Assembly: GCA_914767935.1 (NCBI GenBank)
Contig: OU612043.1
Span: forward strand, 117,337,690 to 117,401,689
Length of the DNA stretch: 64,000 nucleotides
Source: Coremacera marginata
Taxonomy: Eukaryota; Arthropoda; Insecta; Diptera; Sciomyzidae
Reading direction: 5' to 3'
Shown here: one piece after another, positions 31,715 to 43,620 of the stretch
How the letters are laid out: each line of letters opens with the position of its first letter
Numbering within the stretch: the first letter of the stretch is position 1
Made by a program: the position numbers and the translations under genes
Notes under the pieces: generated by a model
The model's input: the letters and a program-made list of their open reading frames with translations, nothing else
Database searches by the model: none
Told to the model about the DNA's origin: nothing

Positions 31715-32671
31715 TGTAAAGATGACAGTCGCTAAAACTCGTTTTCATCTACACACCTTAAGCACACACCGAAGATTTTTATTTTTGTCTTATTTTATTT
31801 TTATTTGCTGCTGTCGAAATATTCTGTTTACGTTAATTTAATTCAGATAAATAAATCGCGACATAGCCTATTGAAATTTACATTATAATAAATAATAACT
31901 GAGAATAGTACAATACGTTTAGTCAGATTTAGCATTCTAACTACTATAAGTAGCCATGTAAGCAGCAGCCACCTCAGTTAAAATTCACCCGGTTGGCAAC
32001 ACTAGGCCGAGGTGAAAAGCACACATATGAAAAACAGCGAAACAGCTGAAACGTAAACTCACCACATCATGACTGTACAAGACAGTTGGGGTGACTTAAA
32101 CAACGAGCAGAAAATAAACATTCATTCATGCGACAGCGGCCAAGCTGGTAAGTCATACATAATTAATTAGCTCCTGCAAACCTTTTCCCATACGTTAAGC
32201 CATAGTGGATAACGATTCCTTTTCTAAGTCCTAACTACTCGTTAAGCCATAGTGGATAACGATTTTTCCTAAGTCCTATCAACGCGTCAAGCCATAGTGG
32301 ATGACGATTGATTTCCTAAGACCTGCCTACGCGGTAAGCCATAGTGGATAACGATTCCTTTCTAAGCCAACGTGCTAAGCTACAGTGGGTAATGATGCTG
32401 ACAGCTGCCAGGATATGACACCGAAAAACTACGCCTAAGCCAGGATAATTCTAAGTGCAAATTTACATTGAGAAACTGCCATTAGTAAATAACATTAAAG
32501 TGAATTAAACAACAATAAATTCAGAATAAGTGATATAATGAATGTAATAAAACTTTGAACTTTCTACATAAACAATAAAAGCGGAATTGAAATTTAAGTA
32601 TCGTGTAAGAAATTTTTGTGAACGAACCCTGGACACCGGCGAGTTATACCTCGGCTAAAAGGTTCGTCACA
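31715..32671 (+). mobile_element. 957 bp solo LTR with a verified empty site
   Basis: Begins TGTAAAGATGAC and ends GTTCGTCACA, flanked by 4 bp AACT duplications (31711-31714, 32672-32675). The paralogous unit reads GTTAACTTTATTTTC at this point with a single AACT, which is the empty site. TGT..ACA ends with a 4 bp duplication fit a gypsy-type element of the mdg1/412 or Osvaldo kind. There is no internal region. AATAAA signals occur near 32505 and 32574. Confidence 0.9.
32190..32400 (+). repeat. Five-copy ~45 bp minisatellite inside the solo LTR
   Basis: Units share TAAGCCATAGTGGATAACGA followed by a C/T-rich TTTCCTAAGTCCTA segment, at about 32197, 32244, 32287, 32334 and 32374. Possibly transcription-factor or silencing-factor sites in the LTR (inference). 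Confidence 0.85.
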
Positions 32672-33417
32672 AACTTTATTTTCATTTACACATTGACGTT
32701 TCATGTTTTCTCACATCTTTCTCATAGCTTTGAGATTGTATATGAGATGTCAATTTCGTCTTGACATTCGCGGCAGGCTAGTCAAAACATGCGTACTCAC
32801 TCACACCAACTGACCGTGGAGCAGGTGCCAAGTGAACGGCACTAGCTGTTCTTTCTGTAATGGTTCACGGAACGATATGGTAAAGCGGCTGTTCTCGGGA
32901 ACAGTTGACCAGTAGCAAAGATAGGTGTGTATACAGACTATAGGATTATAGCACAGTCGAACAAAGTGGGAACAGAAGTTAGCTTAGCGGTGGAAAGATG
33001 AGATTGAGGAGGAAAGGAAATTTGTCATAGGGTCGAGGTTGAGAAAAATGACCGTAAGGAAAATTGAAATAGAATAGCTAGAGAGTGTATCGATGGTGTG
33101 GAAAGTGCATGACGAGGGAAAGGTGAGGAAGGTTACTGTAGCAAAAAGAAAAAAATCACAGGAATGGGAACGAGCAGTTAAGTTAAAAAAGTTTTAAGGA
33201 GGGAAGAGATAGTTAGGAGTAAAATGGGGGGGACAGAGAAAATGAGAGAAAAATTGGAAAAGTCCAGTTCAGCAGTTTGTGTGTAGGGTGCGTTGGCCTA
33301 CACAAAAATTTTCTAGAAACAATCAGAAAAAAAAGTTGCAGTGAAAAGTAGTGTCATCAAAAGAAAAGTGCGGAACTTAAACTCGAGTGTGTTAATATTT
33401 GAAGGTATAATATATAT

Positions 33418-33738
33418 GTTAACACTCTTCATATTAAAACCTTGACGACAAAAAATCGTGCGCCACTGCATAACAAAAGTTTCATATTTCATCTTGCGAA
33501 ACTCCACAAAATTATGTTCCCATTGTTTTTGCTTACTCGACACACGCGCCGATAAAACGACATCAAGGAACGGTAGCAGCTAGCAGCGACGCTCAGGTGA
33601 TATCAGCAGTGACGGCAGGCTTAGCTTTAAGTTATTTAAAAATTGTTAAGTTAGTCTTAATTTGAATTTAATGAAATAAAGGAGCTCGCTCCCAAAAAAT
33701 ATTTTTTTTTAAACCAAGTTAACTCCAGTTAATTTAAC
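33418..33738 (+). repeat. Probable 5' LTR
   Basis: Begins GTTAACACTC after an ATATAT target-like sequence and ends CCAGTTAATTTAACT, immediately before GGCGCC. Length (~321 bp), ends and AATAAA at 33675-33680 parallel the 325 bp errantivirus LTRs at 44.0 and 51.4 kb. The matching 3' LTR is absent. Confidence 0.6.
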
Positions 33739-33757
33739 TGGCGCCCTAGCAGGGACC
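33739..33757 (+). other. Primer-binding site (tRNA-Lys-like)
   Basis: TGGCGCCCTAGCAGGGACC directly after the LTR. Nearly the same as the primer-binding site of the 44-51.8 kb element; similarity to lysine-tRNA 3' ends is from general knowledge. Confidence 0.65.
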
Positions 33758-33924
33758 AGCAGTAATAGTGCGTTTGTAAAAGTGATAAAAATTGAAGTTC
33801 GTGATATAGTTGCAAATCAAAAAGTAAACTAACGAAAAATTGCACAGTGAGAAAGTTCGTGAAATAGTTGAAAATAAAAAGGAAACTAACGAAAAATCGC
33901 ACAGTTGTAAAAGTGAGAAGGTTT

Positions 33925-36890
33925 AAGTCGTGAAATCTAAGCTCTCAAGTGAGCTTATAGATACACCTACCCACAAGTTCGATCACCGAATAATTAGAAT
34001 TTGCTTAGGAAATAGTCTATATTTGTACATTGGTGTCGTTTACATTTCTCCCTGCTCAAGTGAAACAACATACAACGAGCTATGTGAAACACTGTCCGCC
34101 TTTATCTCTACTCTAAAAGAGGAAGATAAGATTGTTATTCTTGGTGACTTTAACCGTCCAAATATATCGTTTGTCACCGATGAAAATGACAACTATCTTC
34201 TTCCTGTTAACCTTTCAAATATCATCGATTTCACATTGCTAAGTACCTTTTATGGCAGTGATCTGCAGCAAGTTTCTTCTGTACAAAATCAAAATGGGAG
34301 ATGGTTGGACCTAGTCTTTACTAACGCATGTTAGGAAATGAAGGTTAGCCCATGCAGTGATGCAGAAAATTTGTTAGCTAACTCTGTTCACCATACAGCC
34401 TTAACGGTTGCTTTCTATTCTAATGAAGTTACTTTTACCCAATCTTATAATAACTCCATTGCATACGATTACCTCAACGACGATTACGAAAGCATAAAAT
34501 GTTATCTTAATGCTCTAAATTGTAATTATATTCTTTCCAACTTAGACGTAGACAGCGCTGTCTCTAGATTTTATCAGCACATTTTTACAGCTATCGAAAA
34601 TTATGTGCTAAAAATAAAAAAAAAAAAAAAACTTTCAGAGCCATGGCTAGATAGAAATCTCAGATTTTTTAAGAATTAAAGAAATAAAATCCATAAACTT
34701 CTCAAAAACACTGATAATGTAAGTAATGAACAAGCTTTGGTATGACGAGCTATCAAAAAGTTCTCTATCAAGTCAGAAGAAGCGTACAAATTGTACACTA
34801 ACCTTATCGGTGAGAAAATCATCCAAGAACCGAAAAAATTCTTTGATTTTGTTAACTTGAAGCGTAAATCTAGTGGCTATTCATATTTAAAGGGTCTATA
34901 TTTAAAGGTATTGTCAATTCGTCCAACCCTCATGAAATCAGCAACTTATATGCGGATCATTTTAAGGAGGTCTTTTGTCAATCTACTACCCAATTTGAAG
35001 CCTCTTCTCCCAGCTCAAATATTGTGGAGGATAGTATAAATTTTACGCAGGAAGAGATTTCTAATGCCATAAAAGAACTGGATTTATTTAAGGGACCTGG
35101 ACCGGAACTTATTCCTACAAGCTTCCTGGTGCGATGTTTAGACCAACTACTTCTGCCGTTATACATAATTTTTAACGAATCACTGTCTTGTGGGACATTT
35201 CCTTCATATTGGAAATCATCCCATCTAACACCAATTTATAAGAGTGGAGATAAAAGGTCTGTTGAAAATTATAGAGGCATACCAATTTTATCAGCCATTC
35301 CAAAACTTTTTGAAAAAATTATTTGTGATAAGCTAACAAGTATAACCAACCCACGTCTAAATGAGCAGCAACACGGCTTCCGTAAGAGACGATCTACAAC
35401 ATCCAATCTCATGATCATGGTATCGGATGTTTTAATAAATATGGAAAAAGGGCACCAAGTAGATGCTGTTTATACAGATTTCAGTAAAGCCTTCGATAGA
35501 GTTGATCACAGCATGCAAACATGTAAATTAGAAAAATTCGGTATTACGGGACCCATACTAAGTTGGCTAAAATCCTATCTCGACGGCAGATCCCAGTATG
35601 TTAAATTTCAAGGAATATTGTCAAAAAAAAATGCAGTCTCCTCAGGAGTTCCGCAAGGCAGCCACCTTGGTCCTCTTCTTTTTAACATATTTATATCAGA
35701 CTTGTCAGAAGTCCTGAACGATATCATAAATAAAAATGTACTATGCAATCAAATCAGAGATAGATGTACATTTTTTACAGTCAAAACTGTTGTCTCTTGA
35801 GCAATGGTGTATCCAAAATAAACAGCATCTTAATGTCAATAAATGCAATGTTATAAGTTTTTCTCGTAAGAACAACATGGCACTACATACCTACCACCTC
35901 AATAGTACCGAGCTTAAAAGAGTCAATCATGTTGTGGATCTTGGAGTAGTCTTGGATTGCAAGATGCGCATTAATTTGCACTACGACGAAATTTTTTCCA
36001 GAGCCAGCAAACAGCTTGGTTTTATAAAAAGGCGAGCAAATGAATTCAAGAACATTTGGGTCACTACATCCTTATACTGTGCGTTAGTGCGGTCAATACT
36101 TGAATATGTCTGAATAATTTGGAGTCCATTTTTCGATTCCCATAGCGAAATAATCGAGTCTACTCAAAAGCAATTCTTACTATACACGTTGAGAGACATG
36201 TACAACCCCCGTGATTGTAATAGCCTTCCTTCATATGAACACAGGCTCAGCTTTTTAAGCTTGGTGCCAATATCATCAAGAAGATCATTATTGGGCTCAT
36301 GTTTCACATTCGATGTTATTAATGGTGCTATTGACAGTGAATATATTTCTAGTATGATATGCCTCAACGAACCAATAAGACGTACTAGGCATACTCGGCT
36401 GTTAACTGAATATCAGCACCAAACTACAGACGCAAACAATGAACACATCAACCGATGCTGTAGAGAATTCAATAACGTTTCCGTATACTTCTCACCTTCC
36501 ATGTTCAAATCCTCTTTCAAGCAAATCCTGTCTAAGTTCCTCGTTAACCAAAATTAACTCAGGCTGAAGTTAAATTACCTGTATATAGTTACTCGTATGT
36601 ATATCACATTTAAGCATGCCCTCACTAAATTTGTTGGAAATAAGTACTATACAAGTCTCACTCTCTTCCTAGTTAACCCAGCCTTTTATCTTCTCTCTTT
36701 TCTTCTCCTCTTTCTAGTATGTAAGTACCTTTTACTCTTATTTTTAATTTTCTTTCTGCGACTCCTTTTTGACGTGTTCGTGAAATCATGTCATTTAGGT
36801 GGGCGGTTTACGCCCACTTCAATTCGTACATTTTCGAACACCAAAACAAGGAAAGGGGAGAAGAAATAAAATAAAAATAAAATAAATTTA
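33925..36890 (+). mobile_element. 5'-truncated jockey/CR1-type LINE
   Basis: Starts abruptly within the endonuclease domain and ends in an A-rich AAATAAAATAAAAATAAAAT tail at about 36868-36890. It lies between leader repeats of the surrounding LTR element. The last ~300 bp are non-coding 3' UTR. Confidence 0.85.
33930..36557 (+). pseudogene. LINE ORF2: endonuclease and reverse transcriptase (broken)
   Basis: Endonuclease: LYIGVVYISPCSSET (34020), EDKIVILGDFNRPNI (34125), stop at 34332. The reverse transcriptase starts near 35024: ELDLFKGPGPELIPTSFL, HLTPIYKSGDKRSVENYRGI (35220), IPKLFEKIICDKL, LNEQQHGFRKRRSTTSNLM (35360), DAVYTDFSKAFDRVDHS (35463), SGVPQGSHLGPLLFNIFISD (35646). The YADD catalytic motif falls in a deleted stretch near 35745. 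C-terminal: LEQWCIQNKQHLNVNKCNVI, VVDLGVVLDCKMRI, LEYV, then LSLVPISSRRSLLGSCFTFD (36255). At least four frame changes. Related to the fragment at 0.9-1.7 kb. Confidence 0.85.
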
Positions 36891-37596
36891 AATTAAGTTA
36901 GAATAAGAAAATAGTCCTGTTTGGCCAATACATAAATAAATAGTTAAAAATAAAAAGTAAAATAACGAAAAACTGCACTCTTAATAAAGCAAAAAAAGTT
37001 AAGTTCATAAAAAGGTTGAAAATTAAAAGTAAACCAACAAACTGTGCGTGTTGACATAAAAACATTCAATAAAAGGTTGAAAATAAAAAACTAAACCAAC
37101 AAATTCTGCACATCAAAATTGAAACACTCAAGAAAAAGGTTGAAAATAAAAACCATTAAGCAAACGCACGGGGAACAGGGGGCGAACCTTCACATGGCAA
37201 CGTATCTGACCGCCTCAACCTGGCGAGGCCAGCATTATCCATGTCGAAATCGTCTCAAGTCGACTCAAACCTCCACGTGGTGTTCCCTGGGCAACTGCAA
37301 GCTGGCCCAATTACGTTCACGACCACCGCAAACGAAAAACTGACAATGATTTACGGATATGCACCTGGAATGTCTGGACCCTTTATAGGGAAGCTGCTGT
37401 TATCCAACTGGCGAAAGCCCTTAAAACAATAAAATCTGACATCACTGCCATCCAGGAAATGCGATGAAAAGGGCAAGGCTACTCTAAACAAGCACACTGT
37501 GATATCTACTACAGCTGCGATGCGGAGAAGCGCAAATTCGGATGTGGATTCATCTTTAGCCAGAAACTACGCCACCTTGTTTCCCGGTTCACGCCT

Positions 37597-38193
37597 GTGA
37601 ACGAAAGATTGGCCACGATCCGCATCAAGGCAAAATTTTTCTTCATCAGCCTTATTTGCGCGTACGCCCCGACGGAGGAAAAGGACGAAGCCGTCAAGGA
37701 CGCTTTCTACGCAAATCTTGATGTATACGACCACCTTCCGGTCCATGATGTGAAAATAGTCCTCGGCGATTTTAATGCGAAAGTCGGAAGGGAAGACATC
37801 TTTGGCCCCACTGTCGGTCAGTTCAGTCTTCATGAGACCTCCACGAACAACAGTCTAAGACTAATCGACTTCGGCTCGGCGCAAAATATGGGAGTTAGTA
37901 GCACCAGACTTAAGCACCTCGACATCCACAAGGCCACCTGGATGTCCCCGGATCAAAAAACACGAAACCAAATTGATCATGTTGTAATCGACGGAAGGCA
38001 TGCCTCTAGTGTTCTAGATATGCGTACATTTCGGGAGGTCAACATTGACTCCGACCATTATCTTGTTGCAGCCAAGATCCGCATGCGATTCTGCAATGCA
38101 AAGAACATACGCACAGGAATGCAACGAAAGCTAGATGTCGCTAAGCTGCAATTACAACGGACTGCCGAAGCCTACTCCGCTCAACTCGGTTAA
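37597..38193 (+). pseudogene. RTE apurinic-type endonuclease domain
   Basis: Open frame of 198 codons: FFISLICAYAPTEEKDEAVK, VKIVLGDFNAKVGREDIFG (catalytic Asp/Asn), the Trp-rich TWMSPDQKTRNQIDHVVI and the catalytic SDHYLVAAKIRMR. It nicks target DNA to prime reverse transcription. The frame starts internally; the N-terminal part (37310-37596) is in other frames. It ends at a stop from a frameshift; the following connector (38135-38380) is shifted. Confidence 0.9.
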
Positions 38194-38559
38194 GCTCAAC
38201 CAAAAAACCTCTGGACTCGACGACGCTGGCAGACTTTGGGCGCATATATTCCACTCCATATGCGCTGCCGCTGAAGAAGGCATTGGTTTCCGGCGCCCGC
38301 AACATCGGAACCAATGGTATGATCAGGAGTGTCGCATTGCGACTGCAGTAAAAAACGCCGCATATAGAAAAACGCCGTAGTCAGCTGCAACGCGAGCCGT
38401 GCGCGAAAACTACCGCAAAAAGAGGAAGGAAGAGAGGCACCTTTTCAGACGCAAGAAAAGAGAGCAGGAAAAGCGTGAGCGTGATGAACTAGAGGTATAC
38501 CAGGGCAAGAAGGATGCACGAAATTCTATCAACAGGTTAAGCGTCTAACCCAAGGTTTC

Positions 38560-39794
38560 AAGCCCGAAGCATCCAATATTAGAGACGAAAATGGAGATCT
38601 GAATACGGATACACAGTGTGTGCTGAGATTGTGGAGAAGGCACTTCTCCAATTTACTTACTGGCGACGATTCCACCAATGCCGCCCATAGAAAGCGCAGT
38701 TCAGTGCCACCAATCGACGATGACGGAGTGGAAGTACCACCACCTAGCCATGAAGAGGTTCGAGTTGCTATCCAACGACTCAAAAACAATAAAGCAGCAG
38801 GTGCTGACGGCCTGTCAGCTGAATTGTTTAAAACCGGCGGCGATGAATTGATAAGGAGCATGCATCAGCTCATCAGCAAAATATGGCTAGCAGAAAGCAT
38901 GCCCGACGATTGGAACCTCAGCGTACTGTCTCCTATACTTAAGAAAGGAGACCCAACAATCGGCGCAAGTTATAGAGGTATCAGTCTTATTTCCATCGCA
39001 TATAAGGTTCTCTCAAGCGTACTGTGTGAAAGATTAAAGCCGATTACAAAAACACTGATCTTATCAGTGTGTTTTTCGACCTGGTAAGTCCACCATAGAC
39101 CAGATTTTCACGCTACGACAAATCCTGGAGAAAACCCACGAAAATCAAATTGACACACACCATCTCTTTGTCGATTTTAAAGCTGCGTTCGATAACCCGA
39201 GAAGGGATTGCCTATACGCAACAATGTCTGAGTTCGGTATACCTGCAAAGCTGATTAGACTTTGCAGAATGACGTTGAGCAACACACGCAGCTCCGTCAA
39301 AATAGGAAATGACCTCACCGAAACCTTCAATAGCGAAAGAGGTTCCATGCGATCTCTTCAACACCATCATGGAGGCGATCGTACGAAAGGCCGGTGTGCA
39401 CCGTAATGGCACCATTTTCAATAAAGGTGTCCAGCTCCTTACGTACGCTGATGATATTGATATTGTCGGCAGAACCAAGAGAGATGTTACCGCTGCTTTC
39501 ACCGCTATCGAAAAGGAATCAGCCAAAGTGGGTTTGATGATAAATGAGGGTAAAACAAGGTATATGCTGTCTACAAGCAAGGGAGCGCGGTGTTTAGACT
39601 CCCACGTTTCATCCGGCAGCTATAACTTTGAAGTAGTCAAGGAGTTCGTATACCTTGGCACCGTCATGAATACCAACAACGGAATAAACCTGGAGATAAA
39701 GCAAGGAACAATAATTGCTAATAGGTGCTACTACGGGCTCAGTAAGCAACTAAGTTCCAGAGCCCTCTCTCGATCGACAAAACGAACACTCTAG
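38560..39794 (+). pseudogene. RTE reverse transcriptase domain (frameshifted)
   Basis: 38620-39087: VRVAIQRLKNNKAAGADGLS, AELFKTGGDELI, MPDDWNLSVLSPILKKGDP, YRGISLISIAYKVLSSVLCE. A frameshift near 39065 precedes the fingers/palm segment FVDFKAAFDNPRRDCLYATM (about 39170, catalytic Asp). After another shift near 39340, 39309-39794 has QLLTYADDIDIVGRTKRDVT (catalytic YADD), KVGLMINEGKTRYMLST and VKEFVYLGTVMN. It synthesises cDNA from the element's RNA. Confidence 0.9.
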
Positions 39795-39812
39795 AAGACG
39801 CTCGTTCTACCT

Positions 39813-40256
39813 GTGCTGCTTTATGGCGCTGAGGCATGGGTAGTTTCGCAAACTGACGCAGCCGCTCTGGGGGTGTTCGAGAGAAAAGTTCTTCGCAAAA
39901 TCTTCGGTCCTGTTCGAGTCGGCGATGACTATCGCATCCGAATGAACCACGAGCTGTATGAGCTCTACGATGACATTGACGTAGTTCGGCGTATAACTGT
40001 GCTGCGACTACGCTGGCTGCGTCATGTCCATCGTATGGACGACGAAGCTCCTGCGAAAAAGGTGCTCGAGGCGAGGGTCGCTGGTCAACAACGACGAGAG
40101 AGACCATGCCTCCGATGGATGGACCAGGCTGAGGAAGCCCTTACCGCACTTGGTGTATCCGATTGGAGGAGGCGCGCAAAGCAGAGGCGCCTAGCGAGAG
40201 CTGATGAGGTCGGGCGAAACCCGGACACGGGTTGTTACGTTCACCTAAGTAAGTAA
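39813..40256 (+). pseudogene. RTE ORF C-terminal segment
   Basis: LLYGAEAWVVSQTDAAALGV, ERKVLRKIFGPVRVGDDYRI, LRHVHRMDDEAPAKKVLEAR and the basic tail WRRRAKQRRLARADEVGRN. This C-terminal block follows the reverse transcriptase in this LINE type; the function is not defined. Separated from the RT frame by a stop at 39792. Same block as 3719-4150. Confidence 0.9.
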
Positions 40257-40274
40257 GTAACTAAGCAAACGCAC

Positions 40275-40722
40275 TAATTGGAGATCTTGAAAATTAAACA
40301 GTATGGAGGCCCCCAAGTAGATTCATCACCAAAAAGGATCAGAGCCAACATACCTAAAAACCCCAAGAGACCACCGCTTGAAGTAATTGTGAGATTAGCA
40401 GTAATTTGTTTTATGTAAGTTATAAAAAATAAGAAAATAAATTTGTTTAAGGAAAATTTGAAAAAATTCAATAAGAAAAATTAACTTAAAAAGTGTTTAA
40501 AATCTGAAAATCTAACAAGAGTAATTAATTAAAGAAAATTGAATAATAATCTCATAAGTTAAATTTGTTGAAAATTTTTAAGAATCTTATAAGAAAAATC
40601 AATTAAAAATTAAAAGTGTTTAAAATCTGTAAAAGCAAATTGAAAAAAATTCCTTGAGAAAATTTAATTGAAAATTAGAATTAGGAAAATTAATTAAAAA
40701 AATCTTTTTGATCAAATGAATT
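40275..40722 (+). other. Continuation of the LTR-element leader, AT-rich
   Basis: Continues the leader after the RTE target duplication. A possible gag start (ATGGAGGCCCCCAAG at 40302) stops after five codons. The rest is A-rich (AAGAAAAATTAA-type) like the leader of the errantivirus at 50.6-51.4 kb. Confidence 0.5.
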
Positions 40723-43620
40723 GCTGCTACTAATTTCATCAGCTGCACCTTTGCTGGTCTTTATTGTTGCTGCTCCACGGTATTCTGTTTGGAGCGTGAA
40801 ACTCCCGTTGTCATCACGTTCCGTTGCTGGTTTCCCGGACTACACTCCGTACATTTTGGTGTTATTACCTTCGGTCGACCACATTTAAAACAGAATATGT
40901 TCTGTGTCAACGACAAGTCTCTAAACGTGTGACCCGGTAGACGGCAGTTCCAACAGGTCAACACTCTGGTGGGTAGTTGTTGCTGTCGCAAACTGGTCCC
41001 CTGCGAGTCCACTTTCAACTCTTCAACGTCAATTTCATCATTTTCGACCTCTTGCTCACTCTCGATGGCTACTTCACTCATATGGAGATTGAATCTTTGG
41101 ATTGGTTGTTGCGGCATACGGACGTCGCGACTTGGAAAACTCCGCTCGACTTAATTGCACTCCTCACGCAAATGTTCAACCGAATAGACCGCAATAGAAT
41201 ACACCATACGGGCTACGTTCTCTCTCAGATTTCTTTTTATTATTCTGATCATTTCAAATTCTGGTACCGGTTCCGTTAACATGATTCTTACTTTATAGAT
41301 GGCATGAAATTATGTAACGATCGACTCACCGGGCTGCTGCTTCCGTACGACGAGATCCCTCATCACCTCAATGTTGGATCGGATTGTGCGATACTATCTC
41401 AAGAGTGCGTTACGCAAGGTATGCCAATTGTTTACATTATTTCCTTTGATGTATAGCCAGTACCACCCTTTCCCTTCACCGCTCAAAAGTAGGTCGTAAA
41501 TCGCAAAAGTAAAGGTCGTAAAAGTAAATCGAATGTTGTTGTTGGTTAAGGCGGCCCTTGTCTATGGCCTCCTGAGTTTCGTCGTTGTTGTTGCTCGATC
41601 TGTGCTGGATGTGACCCTGCTGAATTGTTTTCTTCATATTTTCGATCTCCTTGATTCGAGCTAGTCCATGTTTGGTTCCTGGCATTTATTGTTGGCTGGA
41701 GCATAATGTGCATTTGCTTTATCATCTCGGCTAAACCTTTTTGAATGCCATCCTGAACCTGCTGAGCTATAGACTGATGAAGCGAAGCTCTTAATAGAAT
41801 ATCCTCTATTTACCTAGAATTCTCTTGGTTTTCCCTTGTCTTCTGCGCTTTATTAGCTCCTGATCTATAACTTAAGCCATATCTATTGCTACATGGGGGA
41901 TCAGCAAAGTCGGGTGGAAAATTTCGGCCTAAATAATTTTTTTGGCGTTGCACCTGTATTTGACTGCGCTGGATTAACATTTATTTCGATCGATTCGTCT
42001 GCCTTTTTTTGGTCAGATCCCATGATCGTTTTTGGCAGGTCGTGAAACTTCGGTTGTTGGCTCGGGCCTCCGATGGCTCCTAACTCCTCACTCACTAACA
42101 TATCCATTACTTTCCTTGGGGTGTTTGATTTTTGTTTTTTTATTTGCAGCGATGATTTATTTAAATCGAAACGGACGTGTTTTCTTGTTGGGACTAATCT
42201 TTTTTTCTGGCCTCATTACCACATGTACTAGTTAAATACACAAAAAAAAAATTTCTATTTCCACTCACTAATTTTTGCTCTAAACACATTTCCCTTTACT
42301 AATGTTTGCTCTAAACTCAAAAACGATTTTTCTGCTTATATCTTTTCTTTCTTTTTTTTTAATAAAACCCATAAAAAACATCCTATTCTCTCAAACCAAA
42401 CTTTTTTTTAAATTTATTTATAAATAAATTCAAACAGTTTATTGAATATGCGGGGTCTTCTGATAGGGTGCTGCTCTGTTCCAGTCTGTTTCTGTGATGG
42501 TTTGCCTTCTCTTGGCTATTCGTAATAAAACTTTGGTGTGTTGTTGGTTGGTTGTGGATGAATAGTATGTCTCATATGCAATTTCCGAATGCTTCGCTTT
42601 ACCCTCTGTCTACCTAAACCTTGATAGTGGCTGACCCTTATGCTACTAAACTGTCTTCTTTTATCACAGTTCTGGGCACCAAGATTAGTTTCGTACCACT
42701 CCAAAAATTGCATAACAAAAAAACAAAAAGTGATAATTTTCGTTGCTATTTATCTAAAGCGACATAATCTTATGTAACACTTTTATGTTTTGGTACCTAA
42801 TCGTTCCCTCATAAGCTGTTGCTACAGATTCTACCACACCTAACAAAACTTTGTTTCTATTGTGAGTCCACATCACCTCCTCGGTCAACTGCAGTTAGTT
42901 TTGAATTTTTTTTTGAAGGTCTTCAAACTAAGTCACCTGCCACAAGGTTGCGGTGAGAAATCTCAATTAGTTTGTAAATCTGAATTTCGACTCAAATTTT
43001 AATGAAATAATACTTCTTCAATTTTTGGTTCTACCGGGCATAGCTGACAGGCACCATTAGCCCAGGCATCACCTCCACCTCGCTAAGCTACTCTCTTAGA
43101 ATGCCCTGAAGAAGGACAATTGATTTTTCAATTGATTTAAAATGCTGTGATACCTATCCTCGTTTTATCGGCTATCAGAATTTTATCGAGTATGCCGAAT
43201 GACCGCTATCACTCAAAGAGCATCGCAAAAAAAAAAAACGTAATTACAATTTCTTTCATCTTATACACCTTATTTGACATTTCACAATACGATTATTTTT
43301 ATGATTTTAGATGAAAAAAATAATCACTAAAATTAATAATATTTTTTCTTTAAATTTTTAGTTCAATAATTTTAGCTTACATTAACAATACAATCTTTAT
43401 GCTGCCATTTTTTTTTTCGAAAAAATCTTTTTTCAATCTTTTCAGTCTTTAACACAACGCGGCCATCTTTTCTTTACTTTTTTGTTCCAGCCATTTTCTT
43501 CAATTTGCACGCCATTTTTTTTTTTTGCCGCCTAAATCTCTAATTTTCGCCAGCACCTTTTTTTCGCTTTTTACCCCTTTTTTCTGGCACTCACTGCCGT
43601 TATGTTTGGGAACCCCTGAT
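40723..43620 (-). mobile_element. Inverted partial copy of the gypsy-type leader and gag
   Basis: Reverse complement of parts of 16830-22800: zinc-knuckle region at 40800-41000, gag core at 41100-41480, gag N-terminus at 41480-41770, leader at 41800-43620. It lacks the BEL/PHD insertion and 17290-18757 and 18811-19065. It ends abruptly at about 40723 inside gag, where the plus copy continues to protease. Confidence 0.85.
40740..41780 (-). pseudogene. Gypsy-type gag, inverted copy (degenerate)
   Basis: 40761-41117 (minus) is open for 118 codons: MPQQPIQRFNLHMSEVAIES, an acidic stretch, then CWNCRLPGHTFRDLS and FCFKCGRPKVITPKCTEC (two zinc-knuckle-like motifs), better preserved than in the plus copy, where the first Cys-Trp reads as a stop. 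Capsid blocks follow upstream with breaks, and a Gln-rich N-terminal segment appears at 41476-41685. Confidence 0.8.

Larger units (their letters stand above)
30543..33285. repeat. Direct repeat unit, copy B (partner at 2338-4720)
   Basis: Same sequence and orientation as copy A, interrupted by a solo LTR at 31715-32671 that copy A lacks, while lacking the RTE insertion of copy A. After subtracting these the two units align end to end from GTGTCGAGTTTTGGGCCTAG to CCAGTTCAGCAGTTTGTG. Confidence 0.8.
33780..37156 (+). repeat. Leader made of ~50-90 bp imperfect repeats (split by a LINE)
   Basis: Recurring module GTTGAAAATAAAAAGTAAAC then AACGAAAAATTGCACA, seen at about 33800, 33860 and, after the LINE, at about 36935, 37020, 37080 and 37140. 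The modules on both sides show that the LINE sits within this array. Confidence 0.7.
37170..40261 (+). mobile_element. Near-full-length RTE-type LINE with a 13 bp target duplication
   Basis: Flanked by exact TAAGCAAACGCAC duplications (37157-37169 and 40262-40274). Begins GGGGAACAGGGGGCG and ends in a (TAAG)n tail instead of poly(A). 3,092 bp. The 5' end is the segment found inverted in the copy at 3478-4150. Endonuclease/reverse transcriptase content and a short tandem-repeat tail fit the RTE clade (inference from motifs). Confidence 0.93.
33418..40722 (+). mobile_element. 5' part of a gypsy-type element: LTR, primer-binding site and leader, holding two LINEs
   Basis: A probable 5' LTR (33418-33738) is followed by a tRNA-Lys-like primer-binding site and a leader of short repeats. 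The leader is interrupted by a LINE (about 33925-36890) and by an RTE (37170-40261), and ends at about 40722 against the inverted gypsy leader/gag copy. No gag or pol of this element remains. Confidence 0.7.

Noticed and set aside
32190..32400. CRISPR-like regularly spaced repeats
   Set aside because: Eukaryotic context, imperfect units without unique spacers, located inside a solo LTR: a minisatellite.
37170..40261. RTE as a possibly active copy
   Set aside because: Despite a clean 13 bp target duplication, the ORF has several frame changes and stops between endonuclease, RT and C-terminal blocks.
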